Position numbers and translations under genes: made by a program
NCBI RefSeq assembly: GCF_022513585.1
Contig: NZ_JAKWBF010000015.1
Span: forward strand, 1 to 64,000
Length of the DNA: 64,000 bases
Reading direction: 5' to 3'
Source of the DNA: Gordonia gummivorans
GTDB lineage: Bacteria; Actinomycetota; Actinomycetes; Mycobacteriales; Mycobacteriaceae
Shown here: one piece after another, positions 31,160-41,068 of the stretch
How the letters are laid out: every line of letters starts with the position of its first letter
Position numbering within the stretch: the stretch's first letter is position 1
Notes under the pieces: model-generated
What the model saw: the letters and a program-made list of their open reading frames with translations, nothing else
Database searches by the model: none
Told to the model about the DNA's origin: nothing

Positions 31160-32619
31160 CAGCCGACCGCTCCTTCCATCTGAAGCTCGATCAGCCGGTT
31201 GAGTTCGAGTGCGTACTCCATCGGGAGTTCCTTCGCGATCGGCTCGACAAAGCCGCGCACCACCATGGCCATAGCCTCGTCCTCGGTGAGACCACGGCTC
31301 ATCAGATAGAAGAGTTGGTCGTCGCTCACCTTGGACACGGTCGCCTCATGGCCCATCGTCACGTCGTCCTCGCGAATGTCGACGTACGGATAGGTGTCGC
31401 TGCGGGAGATCGTGTCGACAAGCAGCGCATCGCATTTCACCGTCGACCGGCTGCCGTGGGCACCGCTGTTGACCTTGATCAGACCGCGGTAGGACGCACG
31501 TCCGCCGCCACGGGCGACCGACTTCGAGACGATGTTGCTCGACGTGTTCGGCGCAAGGTGGACCATCTTCGATCCGGTGTCCTGATGCTGACCTTCACCG
31601 GCGAACGCGACCGAGAGCACCTCGCCCTTGGCGTGCTCACCGGTCAGCCACACCGCCGGGTACTTCATGGTGACCTTGGACCCGATGTTGCCGTCGATCC
31701 ACTCCATGGTGGCGCCGGCCTCTGCCTTGGCACGCTTGGTCACCAGGTTGTAGACGTTGTTCGACCAGTTCTGGATCGTCGTGTAACGGCAGCGTCCGCC
31801 CTTCTTCACGATGATCTCGACGACCGCCGAGTGCAGCGAATCCGTCTTGTAGATCGGTGCGGTACAGCCTTCGACGTAGTGCACGTAGGCACCCTCGTCG
31901 ACGATGATGAGCGTCCGCTCGAACTGACCCATGTTCTCGGTGTTGATGCGGAAGTAGGCCTGCAGCGGGATGTCGACATGCACGCCCGGCGGCACATAGA
32001 TGAACGAGCCACCCGACCACACCGCGGTGTTGAGCGCGGAGAACTTGTTGTCGCCTGCCGGGATCACCGACCCGAAGTACTCCTGGAAGATCTCCGGATG
32101 CTCCTTGAGACCGGTGTCGGTGTCGAGGAAGATGACACCCTGCTGCTCGAGGTCCTCACGGATCTGGTGATAGACCACCTCGGACTCGTACTGGGCGGCG
32201 ACACCGGCTACGAGGCGCTGCTTCTCCGCCTCGGGGATGCCCAGCCTGTCGTAGGTGTTCTTGATGTCTTCGGGCAGCTCTTCCCAACTCGTCGCCTGCT
32301 TCTCAGTGGAGCGGACGAAGTATTTGATGTTGTCGAAGTCGATGCCGTCGAGTTCGCCACCCCAGTGCGGCATGGGCTTGCGATCGAAGATCTTCAGGGC
32401 CTTCAGCCGCTGCTCGAGCATCCACTCGGGCTCGCTCTTCTTCGCCGAGATGTCAGCGACGACTGCCGGCGACAGGCCACGCTGGGCGCTGGCACCCGCG
32501 ACATCGGAATCGGACCAGCCGTAACCGTACTTGCCCAGGGAGGCAATCGTCTCCTCCTGGGTCAGCGGTGCGGCCTTGATCGGTGCACCGTCGGTTGCGG
32601 TGGGCTCGGTGACTGTCAT
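31159..32619 (-). CDS. sufB: SufB scaffold subunit (no intein)
   Basis: A 486-residue core scaffold of Fe-S assembly. [29 protein letters not shown], the [20 protein letters not shown] region with the conserved Cys, and [20 protein letters not shown] are present. The product is continuous and of normal length: the intein known in M. tuberculosis SufB is absent. The ATG overlaps the sufR stop (ATGA). It is the first structural gene of the operon. Confidence 0.97.
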   Translation of the reverse strand: MTVTEPTATDGAPIKAAPLTQEETIASLGKYGYGWSDSDVAGASAQRGLSPAVVADISAKKSEPEWMLEQRLKALKIFDRKPMPHWGGELDGIDFDNIKYFVRSTEKQATSWEELPEDIKNTYDRLGIPEAEKQRLVAGVAAQYESEVVYHQIREDLEQQGVIFLDTDTGLKEHPEIFQEYFGSVIPAGDNKFSALNTAVWSGGSFIYVPPGVHVDIPLQAYFRINTENMGQFERTLIIVDEGAYVHYVEGCTAPIYKTDSLHSAVVEIIVKKGGRCRYTTIQNWSNNVYNLVTKRAKAEAGATMEWIDGNIGSKVTMKYPAVWLTGEHAKGEVLSVAFAGEGQHQDTGSKMVHLAPNTSSNIVSKSVARGGGRASYRGLIKVNSGAHGSRSTVKCDALLVDTISRSDTYPYVDIREDDVTMGHEATVSKVSDDQLFYLMSRGLTEDEAMAMVVRGFVEPIAKELPMEYALELNRLIELQMEGAVG

Positions 32620-33431
32620 CGCGAGACCTTTCGGGTTGTCCCTTGCGGGAGCTTCTGGGCGGGAGTCGGCGCGGGCTGTGCGTCGCTCGGGGCTTGCTCG
32701 GTCTGGACTTGCTGGGTCGGGACTTGCGGTACAGGGTGTAGCGGCACGTGGGTGGTGCACACGCAGTCGCCATTGGCGATCGTCGCGAGCCGCTGCACAT
32801 GGGTCCCGAGCAATTCGGTGAAGACCGCGGTTTCGGCCTCGCACAACTCGGGGAACTCGGTTGCCACGTGCGCGACCGGGCAATGATGCTGGCAGATCTG
32901 CAACCCGGTCCCGACCTCACGGGTGTTGGTCGAGTATCCGGCGCTGGTGAGGGCGTCGGCGATGTCGCCGACCGTCTCGGCGACGCTCACCGTCTCCCCG
33001 GCGGGCCGAACACCCGCGACGATCCGCTCCACCCGTTCCCGGGCGAAGTTCTCGACCGCGTCCCCACCACCGATGTCGCGTAGCTTGCGCATCGCGGCGC
33101 CGGCGAGGTCGTCGTAGGCGTGGCGCAGCTTACCCCGGCCGGTCGCAGTGAGTTGAAACCACTTCGCCGGTCGGCCACGGCCGCGTTGACCGAAGCCCGA
33201 CGACGAGATCTCCACATCACCGGTTGACGTGAGGGCATCGAGGTGCCGACGAACTCCGGCGGCGCTGATTCCGAGACGGGCCGCGATCTCACCCGCAGTG
33301 AGCGGGCCGTCCTCGACGAGCAGTGTCACCACCGCAGCCCGGGTCTCGCCATCGTGATGCGTGGCCGGATCGGCCGAACCGGACGGGACGGCACCGGAGC
33401 TGTCGGCAGACAGCACAGGATCGTTCCGCAT
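32616..33431 (-). CDS. sufR: SufR transcriptional repressor
   Basis: A 271-residue ArsR/DeoR-type winged helix regulator (Rv1460 type). The HTH spans about residues 20-80 ([26 protein letters not shown] and [12 protein letters not shown]). C-terminal cysteines in [16 protein letters not shown] and DCVCTTH fit an Fe-S sensor. The last 45 residues are a Gln/Pro/Thr-rich extension. I chose the ATG at 33431; the operator lies at 33437-33451, so an upstream GTG at 33440 would fall inside it. Confidence 0.93.
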   Translation of the reverse strand: MRNDPVLSADSSGAVPSGSADPATHHDGETRAAVVTLLVEDGPLTAGEIAARLGISAAGVRRHLDALTSTGDVEISSSGFGQRGRGRPAKWFQLTATGRGKLRHAYDDLAGAAMRKLRDIGGGDAVENFARERVERIVAGVRPAGETVSVAETVGDIADALTSAGYSTNTREVGTGLQICQHHCPVAHVATEFPELCEAETAVFTELLGTHVQRLATIANGDCVCTTHVPLHPVPQVPTQQVQTEQAPSDAQPAPTPAQKLPQGTTRKVSR

Positions 33432-33436
33432 GGTTT

Positions 33437-33451
33437 TCACAACACAAGTGT
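33437..33451 (-). promoter_or_regulatory. SufR operator
   Basis: On the minus strand the sequence ACACT-TGTGT-TGTGA fits the ACACT-N5-TGTGA site reported for mycobacterial SufR. It ends five bases before the sufR ATG, so repression would block the promoter or start region and autoregulate sufRBDCSUT. A possible promoter, TTGCTG and TACGTC 16 bases apart, lies just upstream and would place the transcript start in the operator. Confidence 0.8.
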
Positions 33452-33569
33452 GACGTAATTGATTCCCGCGTTCCAGCAAGGGTGCCCTTAGCGAGCCGAG
33501 TGATCGTGCCCCGACCAACCGCCGCGGGCCGCTCACCCGGCATTGTGCAGCGCCGATTACAGTCGTCCT

Positions 33570-35378
33570 GTGCCCGAAACCACAGTCTTGCGCCGTGCGC
33601 TGGACTACTTCGGACTGAGCAAGACGACCACGCCATCCTCTGCAGGCGACGCGATCGACCGGCCCGGAAATTATGGCAAGGCCGTCGCACGACTTCACGA
33701 CGACGAACGCGAGGTCGGTCCGCTCAATGCCGAGGAGACCCGCCGACTGCGCCGAATCAAGCTCTTCGGTGCCACCGGATCAGTGCTCATCCTGATCGGT
33801 TCCCTCGGCACGGGCGCGATCCCCGTGCTGCAGAATCCGGTGGCCGGGATGCGCGTGCTGTCGCTGCCTTCACGGATGTTCGGCACGGCGCTTGCGTTGT
33901 CCATCGGCGGCACCATCACGCTCGTCGTCGCCTGGCTGTTGCTGGGCCGGTTCGCGGTCGGCAGGTTGTCGGTCGAGGTCCGCAACGGCCGAAGTCCAGC
34001 ACGCCGGATGAGCCGCCGGCAGGCCGACCGGACCCTGCTGCTGTGGATCGCGCCGATCGTCGTCGCGCCACCGCTGCTGAGCAAGGACATCTACTCGTAT
34101 CTCGCCCAGAGCGCGATCGCCTACCGGGGAATGGATCCCTACACGGTCAGCCCGATGAACGGGCTCGGCATCGAGCACGTGCTCACCCGCTCGGTACCCA
34201 ACCTCTGGCGTGACACCCCCGCCCCCTACGGCCCCCTGTTCCTGTGGCTCGGTGAAGGCATCACCGCGATCACCGGCGACAACATCACCGCCGCGATCTT
34301 CCTGCACCGCATGGTCGCCCTCGTGGGCATCGCCCTGATCGTCTGGGCGCTGCCCCGTCTGGCCAAGCGATGTGGGGTGTCGTCGGTGGCGGCGATCTGG
34401 CTCGGCGCGATGAATCCGCTGCTCATCCTGCATCTGGTCGGCGGCATCCACAACGAGGCGCTCATGCTCGGCCTGATGCTCGTGGGCCTCGAGTTCAGTT
34501 TCCGAGCGATCTACAGTGCCGATCTGCTCCGAAAACCCGGCACGCTCATCCCCACGCGAAGCGGATGGATTCTCATCGCCGGTGCGGCCATCCTCGCCGC
34601 GTCGACGATGGTCAAGTTCACCTCGATGCTCGCACTGGGATTCGTCGGGATCGCACTCGCGCTCCGGTGGGGTGCAACCCTGCCCGCGCTGCGGCATGCG
34701 CCGCCCAGTCAGTGGTGGTCGCGATCGAGACACACGGTCTATGCGCTGTCCATGTCGGCGGGCTTCTACATCGTGGTCGTCGGCGTGGTGATGCTCGTGA
34801 TCGGATTCGGCACCGGCCTCGGTTTCGGCTGGACCGGCACACTGTCGACCGGCGCGATCGTGCGCTCGTGGATGTCGATGCCCACACTGCTGTCGGTGAC
34901 CACCGGTCGAATCGGGGTCAACCTCGGCCTGGGCGACCACACCCAGGCGGTTCTCGAGGTCGGCCGCCCGATCGGCCAGCTGATCGCCGGGGTGTTCATC
35001 GTGCGATGGATGCTCGCGACCCTGGGAGGCCGCCTTCATCCGCTGGGCGCCCTCGGTGTGTCAATGGCCACAGTCGTGGTGTTCTTTCCGTTCGTCCAGG
35101 CCTGGTACTTGCTGTGGGCCGTCATCCCGCTCGCCGCGTGGGCGACCGGTCCATGGTTCCGCCTGTCGACCATCGCGGCGTCGGCGATCATCGCGATCGT
35201 GGTCATGCCGACCAGCTCCAACACCAGTGGAGTCGTACTGGCACAGGGCGTTCTGGCCGGCGTCATCATGGTCGCGGTGCTCACCGCGGTCTTTTTCGAG
35301 GACGATCCGATCACCCGCAGGCGCCGAAGACGGCAGGCCTCGGGCGACACCACCGAGCCATCGCGTACGACGACGTGA
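33570..35378 (+). CDS. mptB: Alpha-(1->6)-mannopyranosyltransferase MptB
   Basis: A polytopic GT-C glycosyltransferase of 602 residues that uses polyprenyl-phosphomannose to build the lipomannan/lipoarabinomannan core. It has about a dozen hydrophobic segments and the extracytoplasmic loop motif SKDIYSYLAQS, where the acidic residue is expected to be catalytic. MDPYTVSP and PAPYGPLFLWL are family motifs. GTG at 33570 was chosen by the family N-terminus (VPETTVLRR). It is divergent from sufR, matching the M. tuberculosis Rv1459c-Rv1460 arrangement. Confidence 0.9.
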   Translation: MPETTVLRRALDYFGLSKTTTPSSAGDAIDRPGNYGKAVARLHDDEREVGPLNAEETRRLRRIKLFGATGSVLILIGSLGTGAIPVLQNPVAGMRVLSLPSRMFGTALALSIGGTITLVVAWLLLGRFAVGRLSVEVRNGRSPARRMSRRQADRTLLLWIAPIVVAPPLLSKDIYSYLAQSAIAYRGMDPYTVSPMNGLGIEHVLTRSVPNLWRDTPAPYGPLFLWLGEGITAITGDNITAAIFLHRMVALVGIALIVWALPRLAKRCGVSSVAAIWLGAMNPLLILHLVGGIHNEALMLGLMLVGLEFSFRAIYSADLLRKPGTLIPTRSGWILIAGAAILAASTMVKFTSMLALGFVGIALALRWGATLPALRHAPPSQWWSRSRHTVYALSMSAGFYIVVVGVVMLVIGFGTGLGFGWTGTLSTGAIVRSWMSMPTLLSVTTGRIGVNLGLGDHTQAVLEVGRPIGQLIAGVFIVRWMLATLGGRLHPLGALGVSMATVVVFFPFVQAWYLLWAVIPLAAWATGPWFRLSTIAASAIIAIVVMPTSSNTSGVVLAQGVLAGVIMVAVLTAVFFEDDPITRRRRRRQASGDTTEPSRTTT

Positions 35379-35442
35379 GCGCGATCGCATCCGGGTACAC
35401 CGTTTTTTCGTTCGGCGTGATCGAGCGCCTAGGCTGAGCGTT

Positions 35443-36453
35443 GTGCACGGCACGACGTCTCACCGGTTGAACAGCGACGATCCCAAGGTGGATCGCCGCG
35501 GCAGTGACGCCGTCAAACACGTTCCCGGTCACGACGACCCTGCACTCACCGTCCGCGGACTGGTCAAGCGGTACGGCGAGCACACCGCCGTCGACGGTCT
35601 CCACCTCGAACTCCGACGCGGCGAGATCCTCGCCCTGCTGGGCCCCAACGGCGCCGGCAAGACCACCACGGTCGAGATCTGCGAAGGATTCGCCGCCCCC
35701 GACGAAGGATCGGTCCGCGTTCTGGGTCTCGACCCACGCTCGGACAACGACGAACTCCGCAGGCGCATCGGTGTGATGTTGCAAGGCGGTGGCGCCTACC
35801 CCGGGGCTCGCACCGAGGAGATGCTGCGACTTGTCGCGTCGTATTCGGCGGACCCGATCGACACCGACTGGCTGCTGGGCGCGTTGGGCCTGACCGACGT
35901 GCGCCGCACCTCTTTCCGCCGGCTGTCCGGCGGCCAGCAACAGCGACTCTCACTGGCGTGCGCCATCGTCGGCCGTCCGGAGATGGTGTTCCTCGACGAA
36001 CCGACCGCCGGACTCGACGCGCACGCGCGCCTGGTCGTCTGGGATCTCGTCGACCGCCTCCGAGCCGATGGCGTGTCGGTCCTGCTGACCACCCACCTGA
36101 TGGACGAGGCAGAAGAACTCGCCGACAAGGTCGTGATCATCGACCGGGGCCGCTGCGTCGCGGCCGGCACCCCTGCCGACCTCACCAGCCGCGGCGCCGA
36201 GAACGAGCTGCGCTTCACCGCGCCACGGGGTCTGGATCTGACGATGCTGGAGCTTGCCCTGCCCGAGGACTACCACTGCTCCGAATCGGCGCCGGGCACC
36301 TACCTGGTGGTCGGGAAGGTGACGCCGCAGGTGCTGGCCACGGTGACCGCCTGGTGCGCCAAGATCAACGTGCTGGCAACCGACCTGCGCGTCGAGACCC
36401 GCAGCCTCGAGGACGTGTTCCTCGACCTGACCGGGCGGGCGTTGCGTTCATGA
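35443..36453 (+). CDS. ABC transporter ATP-binding protein (Rv1458c type)
   Basis: A 336-residue exporter ATPase. Walker A is GPNGAGKTTT, Q-loop region MLQGGGAYPG, signature LSGGQQQR, Walker B MVFLDEPTAGLD, switch His LTTHLMDEAEELAD. A C-terminal regulatory domain ends in TRSLEDVFLDLTGRALRS, typical of DrrA-like ATPases. The GTG at 35443 gives about 37 residues before the domain and is not firmly fixed. It overlaps the permease gene by ATGA, so the pair forms one transporter. The substrate is unknown. Confidence 0.88.
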   Translation: MHGTTSHRLNSDDPKVDRRGSDAVKHVPGHDDPALTVRGLVKRYGEHTAVDGLHLELRRGEILALLGPNGAGKTTTVEICEGFAAPDEGSVRVLGLDPRSDNDELRRRIGVMLQGGGAYPGARTEEMLRLVASYSADPIDTDWLLGALGLTDVRRTSFRRLSGGQQQRLSLACAIVGRPEMVFLDEPTAGLDAHARLVVWDLVDRLRADGVSVLLTTHLMDEAEELADKVVIIDRGRCVAAGTPADLTSRGAENELRFTAPRGLDLTMLELALPEDYHCSESAPGTYLVVGKVTPQVLATVTAWCAKINVLATDLRVETRSLEDVFLDLTGRALRS

Positions 36454-37241
36454 GTTCCGGCACACTCTTCCCCGCGGGCACCTTCACCCCGCGTCCGCAG
36501 CCCGCGCGCATCGCCGCGATGATCGCGGCGCAATCGCAACTCGAACTCAAACTGCTGCTGCGTAACGGCGAGCAATTGCTCCTGACCATGTTCATCCCGA
36601 TCACACTGCTGGTGGGACTGTGTCTGCTGCCCGTCGACACAGGCCTCGGCGACGGCCCGGCCGCGCGTGCGGACGTCTTCGTCCCAGCGATCCTGACCGT
36701 CGCCGTGATGTCCACCGCGTTCACCGGCCAGGCCATCGCGGTCGGATTCGACCGGCGCTACGGGGCGCTGAAACGCCTTGGTGCCACACCTATTCCACGC
36801 TGGGGCATCATCGTCGGCAAATCCGTCGCGGTCCTGCTGGTGGTGATCCTCCAGTCGATCGTGCTCGGGTTGATCGGGGCTGCCTTCGGGTGGCGCCCGG
36901 CCGTGCTGGGTCTGCTGCTGGGTGCCGCGGTCATCGCGATCGGGACGGCATGTTTTGCCGCCCTCGGACTGCTGCTCGGCGGGACCCTGAAGGCCGAGGT
37001 GGTGCTCGCACTCGCCAACCTTCTGTGGTTCGCGATGGTCGGCATCGGAAGCCTCGTGGTACTCGACTCGCGCGTACCCGACGCCGTGTGGTGGGTCGCG
37101 CGCTGCACCCCGTCGGGCGCCCTCACCGAGGCGCTCGAACGGGCATCGCATGCGACGGTGGATGTCTTCGGTATCTGTGTGTTGCTCGTGTGGACGGCGG
37201 TCGCCGGCGCACTGGCGGTGAGGTGGTTCCGGTTCGAATGA
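36450..37241 (+). CDS. ABC transporter permease (ABC-2 type, Rv1457c type)
   Basis: A 263-residue membrane protein with six hydrophobic segments (for example TMFIPITLLVGLCLLP, VFVPAILTVAVMSTAF, VAVLLVVILQSIVLGLIGAAFG). The ABC-2 pattern FDRRYGALKRLGATPIPR precedes the third. It partners the preceding ATPase, translationally coupled at both ends (ATGA with the ATPase gene and with ctaA). Placement next to ctaA is conserved in mycobacteria; whether the exporter serves cytochrome maturation or lipid export is not known. Confidence 0.87.
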   Translation: MSSGTLFPAGTFTPRPQPARIAAMIAAQSQLELKLLLRNGEQLLLTMFIPITLLVGLCLLPVDTGLGDGPAARADVFVPAILTVAVMSTAFTGQAIAVGFDRRYGALKRLGATPIPRWGIIVGKSVAVLLVVILQSIVLGLIGAAFGWRPAVLGLLLGAAVIAIGTACFAALGLLLGGTLKAEVVLALANLLWFAMVGIGSLVVLDSRVPDAVWWVARCTPSGALTEALERASHATVDVFGICVLLVWTAVAGALAVRWFRFE

Positions 37242-38293
37242 CGACATCCAAACCCTTTGCGTCCAAACCCTCGGCGATCTCCGACGAATCGCGGTCGGCA
37301 ATCTCCGATCGCGGCACCGACCCGGCAGGTGCCGGGCCCCGAGGCGGCGCGATGTCGCGGGTTCCGGGATTCGGCGTACCCACCGCACGATTCGTGTTTC
37401 GGTGGGCGATCGCGCTGTTGGTGGCCAACGTCGGCATCGTCGCGACCGGCGGCGCGGTCCGGCTCACCGGTTCGGGCCTCGGCTGCCCCACCTGGCCACA
37501 ATGCACCGACAATTCGTTCGTGCCGCACCAAGCTCTCGGCTACCACGGCGCGATCGAGTTCGGTAACCGCATGCTCACCTGGGTGCTCATCGCCATCGCG
37601 ATAGCTGCCTTCACCGCCGTGTGGCGCCACGCAGGCAGCACACGTGCCGATCGGTGGCTGGTCCTCGTTCTCGCGCTCGGAATCCCCTTCCAAGGCGTCA
37701 TCGGCGGCATCACGGTCCTCACCGACCTCAACCCGTGGGTCGTCGCACTGCACTTCCTGCTGTCCATGGCGCTGGTCTCCGGGTCGACGGTGCTGGTGTA
37801 CCGCACCCGCCTGACGACGCCCGTGCAGCCGGAGCCGGCGAGATCGGCGGCGGTGACCCGTCTGGGACGGCAACTCGCCTGGATCACCTACGTCGCCACC
37901 TGGGTGACCATCTACCTCGGCACCGTCGTCACCGGTTCCGGTCCGCACGCCGGGGACGCCAACGCGCCACGCAACGGCCTGGCTCCCGACAACGCGACGC
38001 AATTGCACGCAGACGCGGTGTTCGTGCTGATCGGACTGGCCCTGGCGCTGCTGGTGTTCACGCGCGTGATGAAACTGCCGCAACAGCGCGTCGCGCTCAC
38101 ATTTGCCGGACTACTCGCCCTGCAAGGCGTCATCGGTGCGGTGCAGTACGCGACGGACCTGCCCATCGCCCTCGTGATCGCGCACATGATCGGCAGCGCC
38201 GCACTCCTCATCGGGGCAACATGGCTGGTGCTCGAATTCACCCCGACCGCTGCTCGCGACACTGCGCCAGAGACTGCGGACAGCGCCCACTGA
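37238..38293 (+). CDS. ctaA: Haem A synthase CtaA
   Basis: A polytopic protein of 351 residues that oxidises the C8 methyl of haem O to give haem A for cytochrome aa3. TM1 is followed by GAVRLTGSGLGCPTWPQC, the conserved extracytoplasmic Cys pair. Haem-ligating His are visible in YHGAIEFGNRM, ALHFLLSM, NATQLHADAV and IAHMIGS. The N-terminal 40 residues are a poorly conserved Ser/Pro-rich extension; an internal ATG (MSRVPGFG) could be the true start. It acts after CtaB, coded at 40-41 kb. Confidence 0.93.
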   Translation: MTTSKPFASKPSAISDESRSAISDRGTDPAGAGPRGGAMSRVPGFGVPTARFVFRWAIALLVANVGIVATGGAVRLTGSGLGCPTWPQCTDNSFVPHQALGYHGAIEFGNRMLTWVLIAIAIAAFTAVWRHAGSTRADRWLVLVLALGIPFQGVIGGITVLTDLNPWVVALHFLLSMALVSGSTVLVYRTRLTTPVQPEPARSAAVTRLGRQLAWITYVATWVTIYLGTVVTGSGPHAGDANAPRNGLAPDNATQLHADAVFVLIGLALALLVFTRVMKLPQQRVALTFAGLLALQGVIGAVQYATDLPIALVIAHMIGSAALLIGATWLVLEFTPTAARDTAPETADSAH

Positions 38294-38471
38294 TTCGAAG
38301 CGTCGGTGACCGGCTCGCTGACCTGGACAAATGCGTCGGTGCCGTGCTCGCAAAAATCTAGGGGAAGAGTTTCTTCCCCGGGGTTCACAGTCGTCCCCTA
38401 GAAATTTATAGGGGACGACTCTGAGGCCAGGGGAAAGAGTTTCCTCCCCTATTTTCTTGCGGGTTGACCCG
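38291..38471. repeat. Dispersed structured repeat, copies 2 (+) and 3 (-), between convergent genes
   Basis: Copy 2 starts at the ctaA stop codon and resembles the region after hemH. It contains GGGGAAGA-gtt-TCTTCCCC at 38361-38379. Copy 3, inverted, lies at about 38405-38460 with GGGGAAAgagtTTCCTCCCC. They meet in a central palindrome GTCGTCCCCTA-gaaattta-TAGGGGACGAC (38390-38419) with 11-base arms. The arrangement suits a bidirectional terminator for ctaA and the opposing small gene, but the shared sequence extends well beyond the hairpins. Confidence 0.75.
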
Positions 38472-38481
38472 GGAAAAGACC

Positions 38482-38871
38482 CTAGAGGATCGCGGAGTTA
38501 CGGGCTTTGGGGAACCGCTTCTGGCCCGCTACCCAGCCGGCCATCTTGCGGTAGTGCGACGGCTTCACGTTCGCGGCCGAGGTGAGTTCACGGTCCCACT
38601 CGGCGATCTCGACGCCGTCGATGGCGTCGACCACGGCGTTCGCGGTGGCGATGTCGTCGACCACCCGATCGCCGAGGATGCCACCCTGCTCGCCGACGAG
38701 CGTGATGCGCACGCCCGCGTTGCCGATGGGCTGCAGTACGGCTTTGGCCTCGCCGCCTTCGCGACCGACGAAGCTGCGGATCGACGCAACCACGTCACTC
38801 GGAGCGCTCACAGTGGGCTTCTGGTCGCCGGCTCGATCGTCGGTGGGCTGGGTCGTCGCGGCGTCGCTCAT
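38482..38871 (-). CDS. Conserved hypothetical protein
   Basis: A 129-residue soluble protein I do not recognise. After a Thr/Asp-rich N-terminus (1-25) it has an alpha/beta-looking domain (FVGREGGEAKAVLQPIGNAGVRITLVGEQGGILGDRVV), then WDRELTSAANVKPSHYRKMAGW and a basic end. Strong codon bias and a third-position GC pattern like the neighbours support coding. The ATG at 38871 is chosen because upstream sequence is Arg-rich; no clear ribosome site. It is divergent from qor and ends against the structured repeat. Confidence 0.7.
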   Translation of the reverse strand: MSDAATTQPTDDRAGDQKPTVSAPSDVVASIRSFVGREGGEAKAVLQPIGNAGVRITLVGEQGGILGDRVVDDIATANAVVDAIDGVEIAEWDRELTSAANVKPSHYRKMAGWVAGQKRFPKARNSAIL

Positions 38872-38974
38872 GGTGGTGAGCATACCGGGCGGTAGCCTCG
38901 CCCGACGACGCACGTAGCTCCTGTCACACACTGTTATGGCCCCGTCCGCCGACGTCGACGTGTAGACAGAAGGC

Positions 38975-39943
38975 ATGCGTGCAATCCAGGTGACTCGCCA
39001 TGGCGGACCCGATGTGATGGCTTACGGCACGGCCCCCGACCCGATCCCGGGCCCGGGCGAGGCACTGGTGCGAACCACCGCGATCGGCGTCAACTTCATC
39101 GACACCTACATCCGCCGCGGCCTGTACCCGTCGACTCCCCCCTATATTCCGGGCAGCGAGGGAGCCGGTGTCGTCGTGTCGGTCGGGTCTGAGGTCACCG
39201 ACATCGAGATCGGGCAGCGCGTCTGCTGGTGCGACAGTGCCGGTAGTTACGCCGAAATCGTCGCGGTCGACGCCTCCCGTCTCGTACCCGTGCCGGACGG
39301 CATCGACGACGCGGCCGCGGGCTCGTCGCTGTTGCGCGGCCTCACGGCGCACTACCTCCTCGATGGCAGCGCACATCCGTCCGCCGGCGACACCGTGCTT
39401 GTCCATGCCGGCGCGGGCGGCGTCGGTCTGGTGCTCACCCAGATGGCCAAGAATCGCGGGCTGACGGTGATCACCACCGTGTCCGGGGACGAGAAAGCCG
39501 AACTGTCGACGGCCGCGGGCGCCGACCACGTGCTCCGATACGGCGACGACCTCGTCTCGCAGGTACGAGAGATCACCGGCGGGCGCGGCGTACCGGTGAC
39601 CTACGACGGCGTCGGCGCGGACACCTTCGAGCAGTCGCTCGCGGTGACCGCCGTGCGCGGCATCATCGTGCTGTTCGGTGCGGCCAGCGGGCCGGTCCCG
39701 CCGTTCGATCTGCAGCGTCTCAACCCGGCGGGGTCATTGTCGGTGACACGCCCGACGCTCGCCCACTTCATTGCCGATACCGATGAGTTGCGCTGGCGGG
39801 CGGGCGAGTTTCTCGGTGCCGTCGCCGACGGGACGGTCGACGTCCGGGTCGGCCAGCGCTACCGCCTCGCCGACGCCGCGCAGGCCCACACCGATCTCGA
39901 GGCGCGTGCGACCACCGGGTCGACGGTGCTGCTGCCCGATTGA
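38975..39943 (+). CDS. qor: Quinone oxidoreductase (zinc-free MDR family)
   Basis: A 322-residue NADPH:quinone reductase of the medium-chain dehydrogenase/reductase superfamily. GVNFIDTYIRRGLYP and PGSEGAGVVVSVG are typical of QOR; the cofactor motif is HAGAGGVGLVLTQ. The catalytic-zinc Cys/His pattern is missing, as expected for QOR. The same gene lies between ctaA and ctaB in M. tuberculosis (Rv1454c). It may limit semiquinone formation; the true substrate is unknown. Confidence 0.92.
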   Translation: MRAIQVTRHGGPDVMAYGTAPDPIPGPGEALVRTTAIGVNFIDTYIRRGLYPSTPPYIPGSEGAGVVVSVGSEVTDIEIGQRVCWCDSAGSYAEIVAVDASRLVPVPDGIDDAAAGSSLLRGLTAHYLLDGSAHPSAGDTVLVHAGAGGVGLVLTQMAKNRGLTVITTVSGDEKAELSTAAGADHVLRYGDDLVSQVREITGGRGVPVTYDGVGADTFEQSLAVTAVRGIIVLFGAASGPVPPFDLQRLNPAGSLSVTRPTLAHFIADTDELRWRAGEFLGAVADGTVDVRVGQRYRLADAAQAHTDLEARATTGSTVLLPD

Positions 39944-40054
39944 GAGGTGGGCCCCAACACCCTGCGCGCAATGCTGTATGCCTCAGCCCGGCGGATGCAC
40001 AGTGCACTCGACTCGGCTGCCACGTACTGATTCCCCGGCTGAAGCCTCGTCGCG

Positions 40055-41068
40055 TCAGAAGTAGTCGGCGATGGTCTGCAGGCCGATGACGGCGTCGATC
40101 GCGAGCCCGCAGAAGAGGATGGCGAGGTACTCGTTGGACTGCAGGAAGATCTTCAGCGGTGCGACCTCGGCGCCGCGTCGGGTGTCGCGGTAGAGGATGT
40201 GGACACGGCTGGCGAACCAGGCGCCGGCCAGGATCGCGACCGCGGCGTAGATCCAGCTGGTCGCGGGGATGAGCACCAACGAGCACAGCACGGTCAGCCA
40301 GGTGTAGATCACCATCTGCCGGGTGACCCGCTCCTCGGTGGCGATCACCGGCAACATCGGGACGCCGGCAGCCTTGTAGTCCTCCTTGTAGCGCATCGCC
40401 AGCGCCCAGGTGTGTGGCGGCGTCCAGAAGAAGATCACGCCGAAGAGGACGATCGGTTGCCAGCTCAGCGACCCGGTGACGGCTGCCCATCCGACCAGCG
40501 TCGGCATGCATCCCGCAGCGCCGCCCCACACGACGTTCTGCCACGTGCGGCGTTTGAGGATCATCGTGTAGACGCCGACGTAGAAGATGATCGTCGCCGA
40601 CACCAGCAGCGCGCTCAGCAGATTCGCCGCCAGCCAGAGGACCGCGAAGGACGCTGCCCACAGCACGATGCCGAATATCAGTGCGCTGCGTGGAGCCACG
40701 GCACGACGCGCCAACGGCCGTCGGGCGGTGCGTTTCATCTTCTTGTCGATGTCGGCGTCGACGACCATGTTGAGGGTGTTGGCGCTCGCCGCACCCAGCC
40801 ATCCGCCCAAGAGCGTGCACGCGATCACCGCGAGGTCGACATGGCCACGATCGGCCTGGAGCATCACCGGGATGGTCGCAACCAGCAAGAGTTCGATGAC
40901 GCGGGGCTTGGTCAGCGCGATGTAGGCCAGCACTGTCGCCTGGAGGCGCCGTGGCCACGACGGCGTCGGGGCCGGCGACTCCTGCACCGTCGCACGGGAC
41001 GCGGATTGGGATCCGGTGGGACGGGATGCGGCGGTGTGATCTCCGCTCACGCGCTCCCCAATCCTCAC
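40055..41068 (-). CDS. ctaB: Protohaem IX farnesyltransferase CtaB
   Basis: UbiA-family membrane prenyltransferase, 337 residues, that makes haem O from haem B and farnesyl diphosphate. The first Asp-rich motif is [15 protein letters not shown] and the second loop is [28 protein letters not shown] closes the family pattern; nine hydrophobic segments are visible. GTG at 41068 is preceded by GAGGAG; another GTG six codons later also has GGGGAG. It is convergent with qor and divergent from tkt. Confidence 0.94.
   Translation of the reverse strand: MRIGERVSGDHTAASRPTGSQSASRATVQESPAPTPSWPRRLQATVLAYIALTKPRVIELLLVATIPVMLQADRGHVDLAVIACTLLGGWLGAASANTLNMVVDADIDKKMKRTARRPLARRAVAPRSALIFGIVLWAASFAVLWLAANLLSALLVSATIIFYVGVYTMILKRRTWQNVVWGGAAGCMPTLVGWAAVTGSLSWQPIVLFGVIFFWTPPHTWALAMRYKEDYKAAGVPMLPVIATEERVTRQMVIYTWLTVLCSLVLIPATSWIYAAVAILAGAWFASRVHILYRDTRRGAEVAPLKIFLQSNEYLAILFCGLAIDAVIGLQTIADYF

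Noticed and set aside
38390-38419. Replication or plasmid origin at the large palindrome
   Set aside because: No iterons, DnaA boxes or replication gene nearby; location between convergent gene ends favours a terminator or repeat element.
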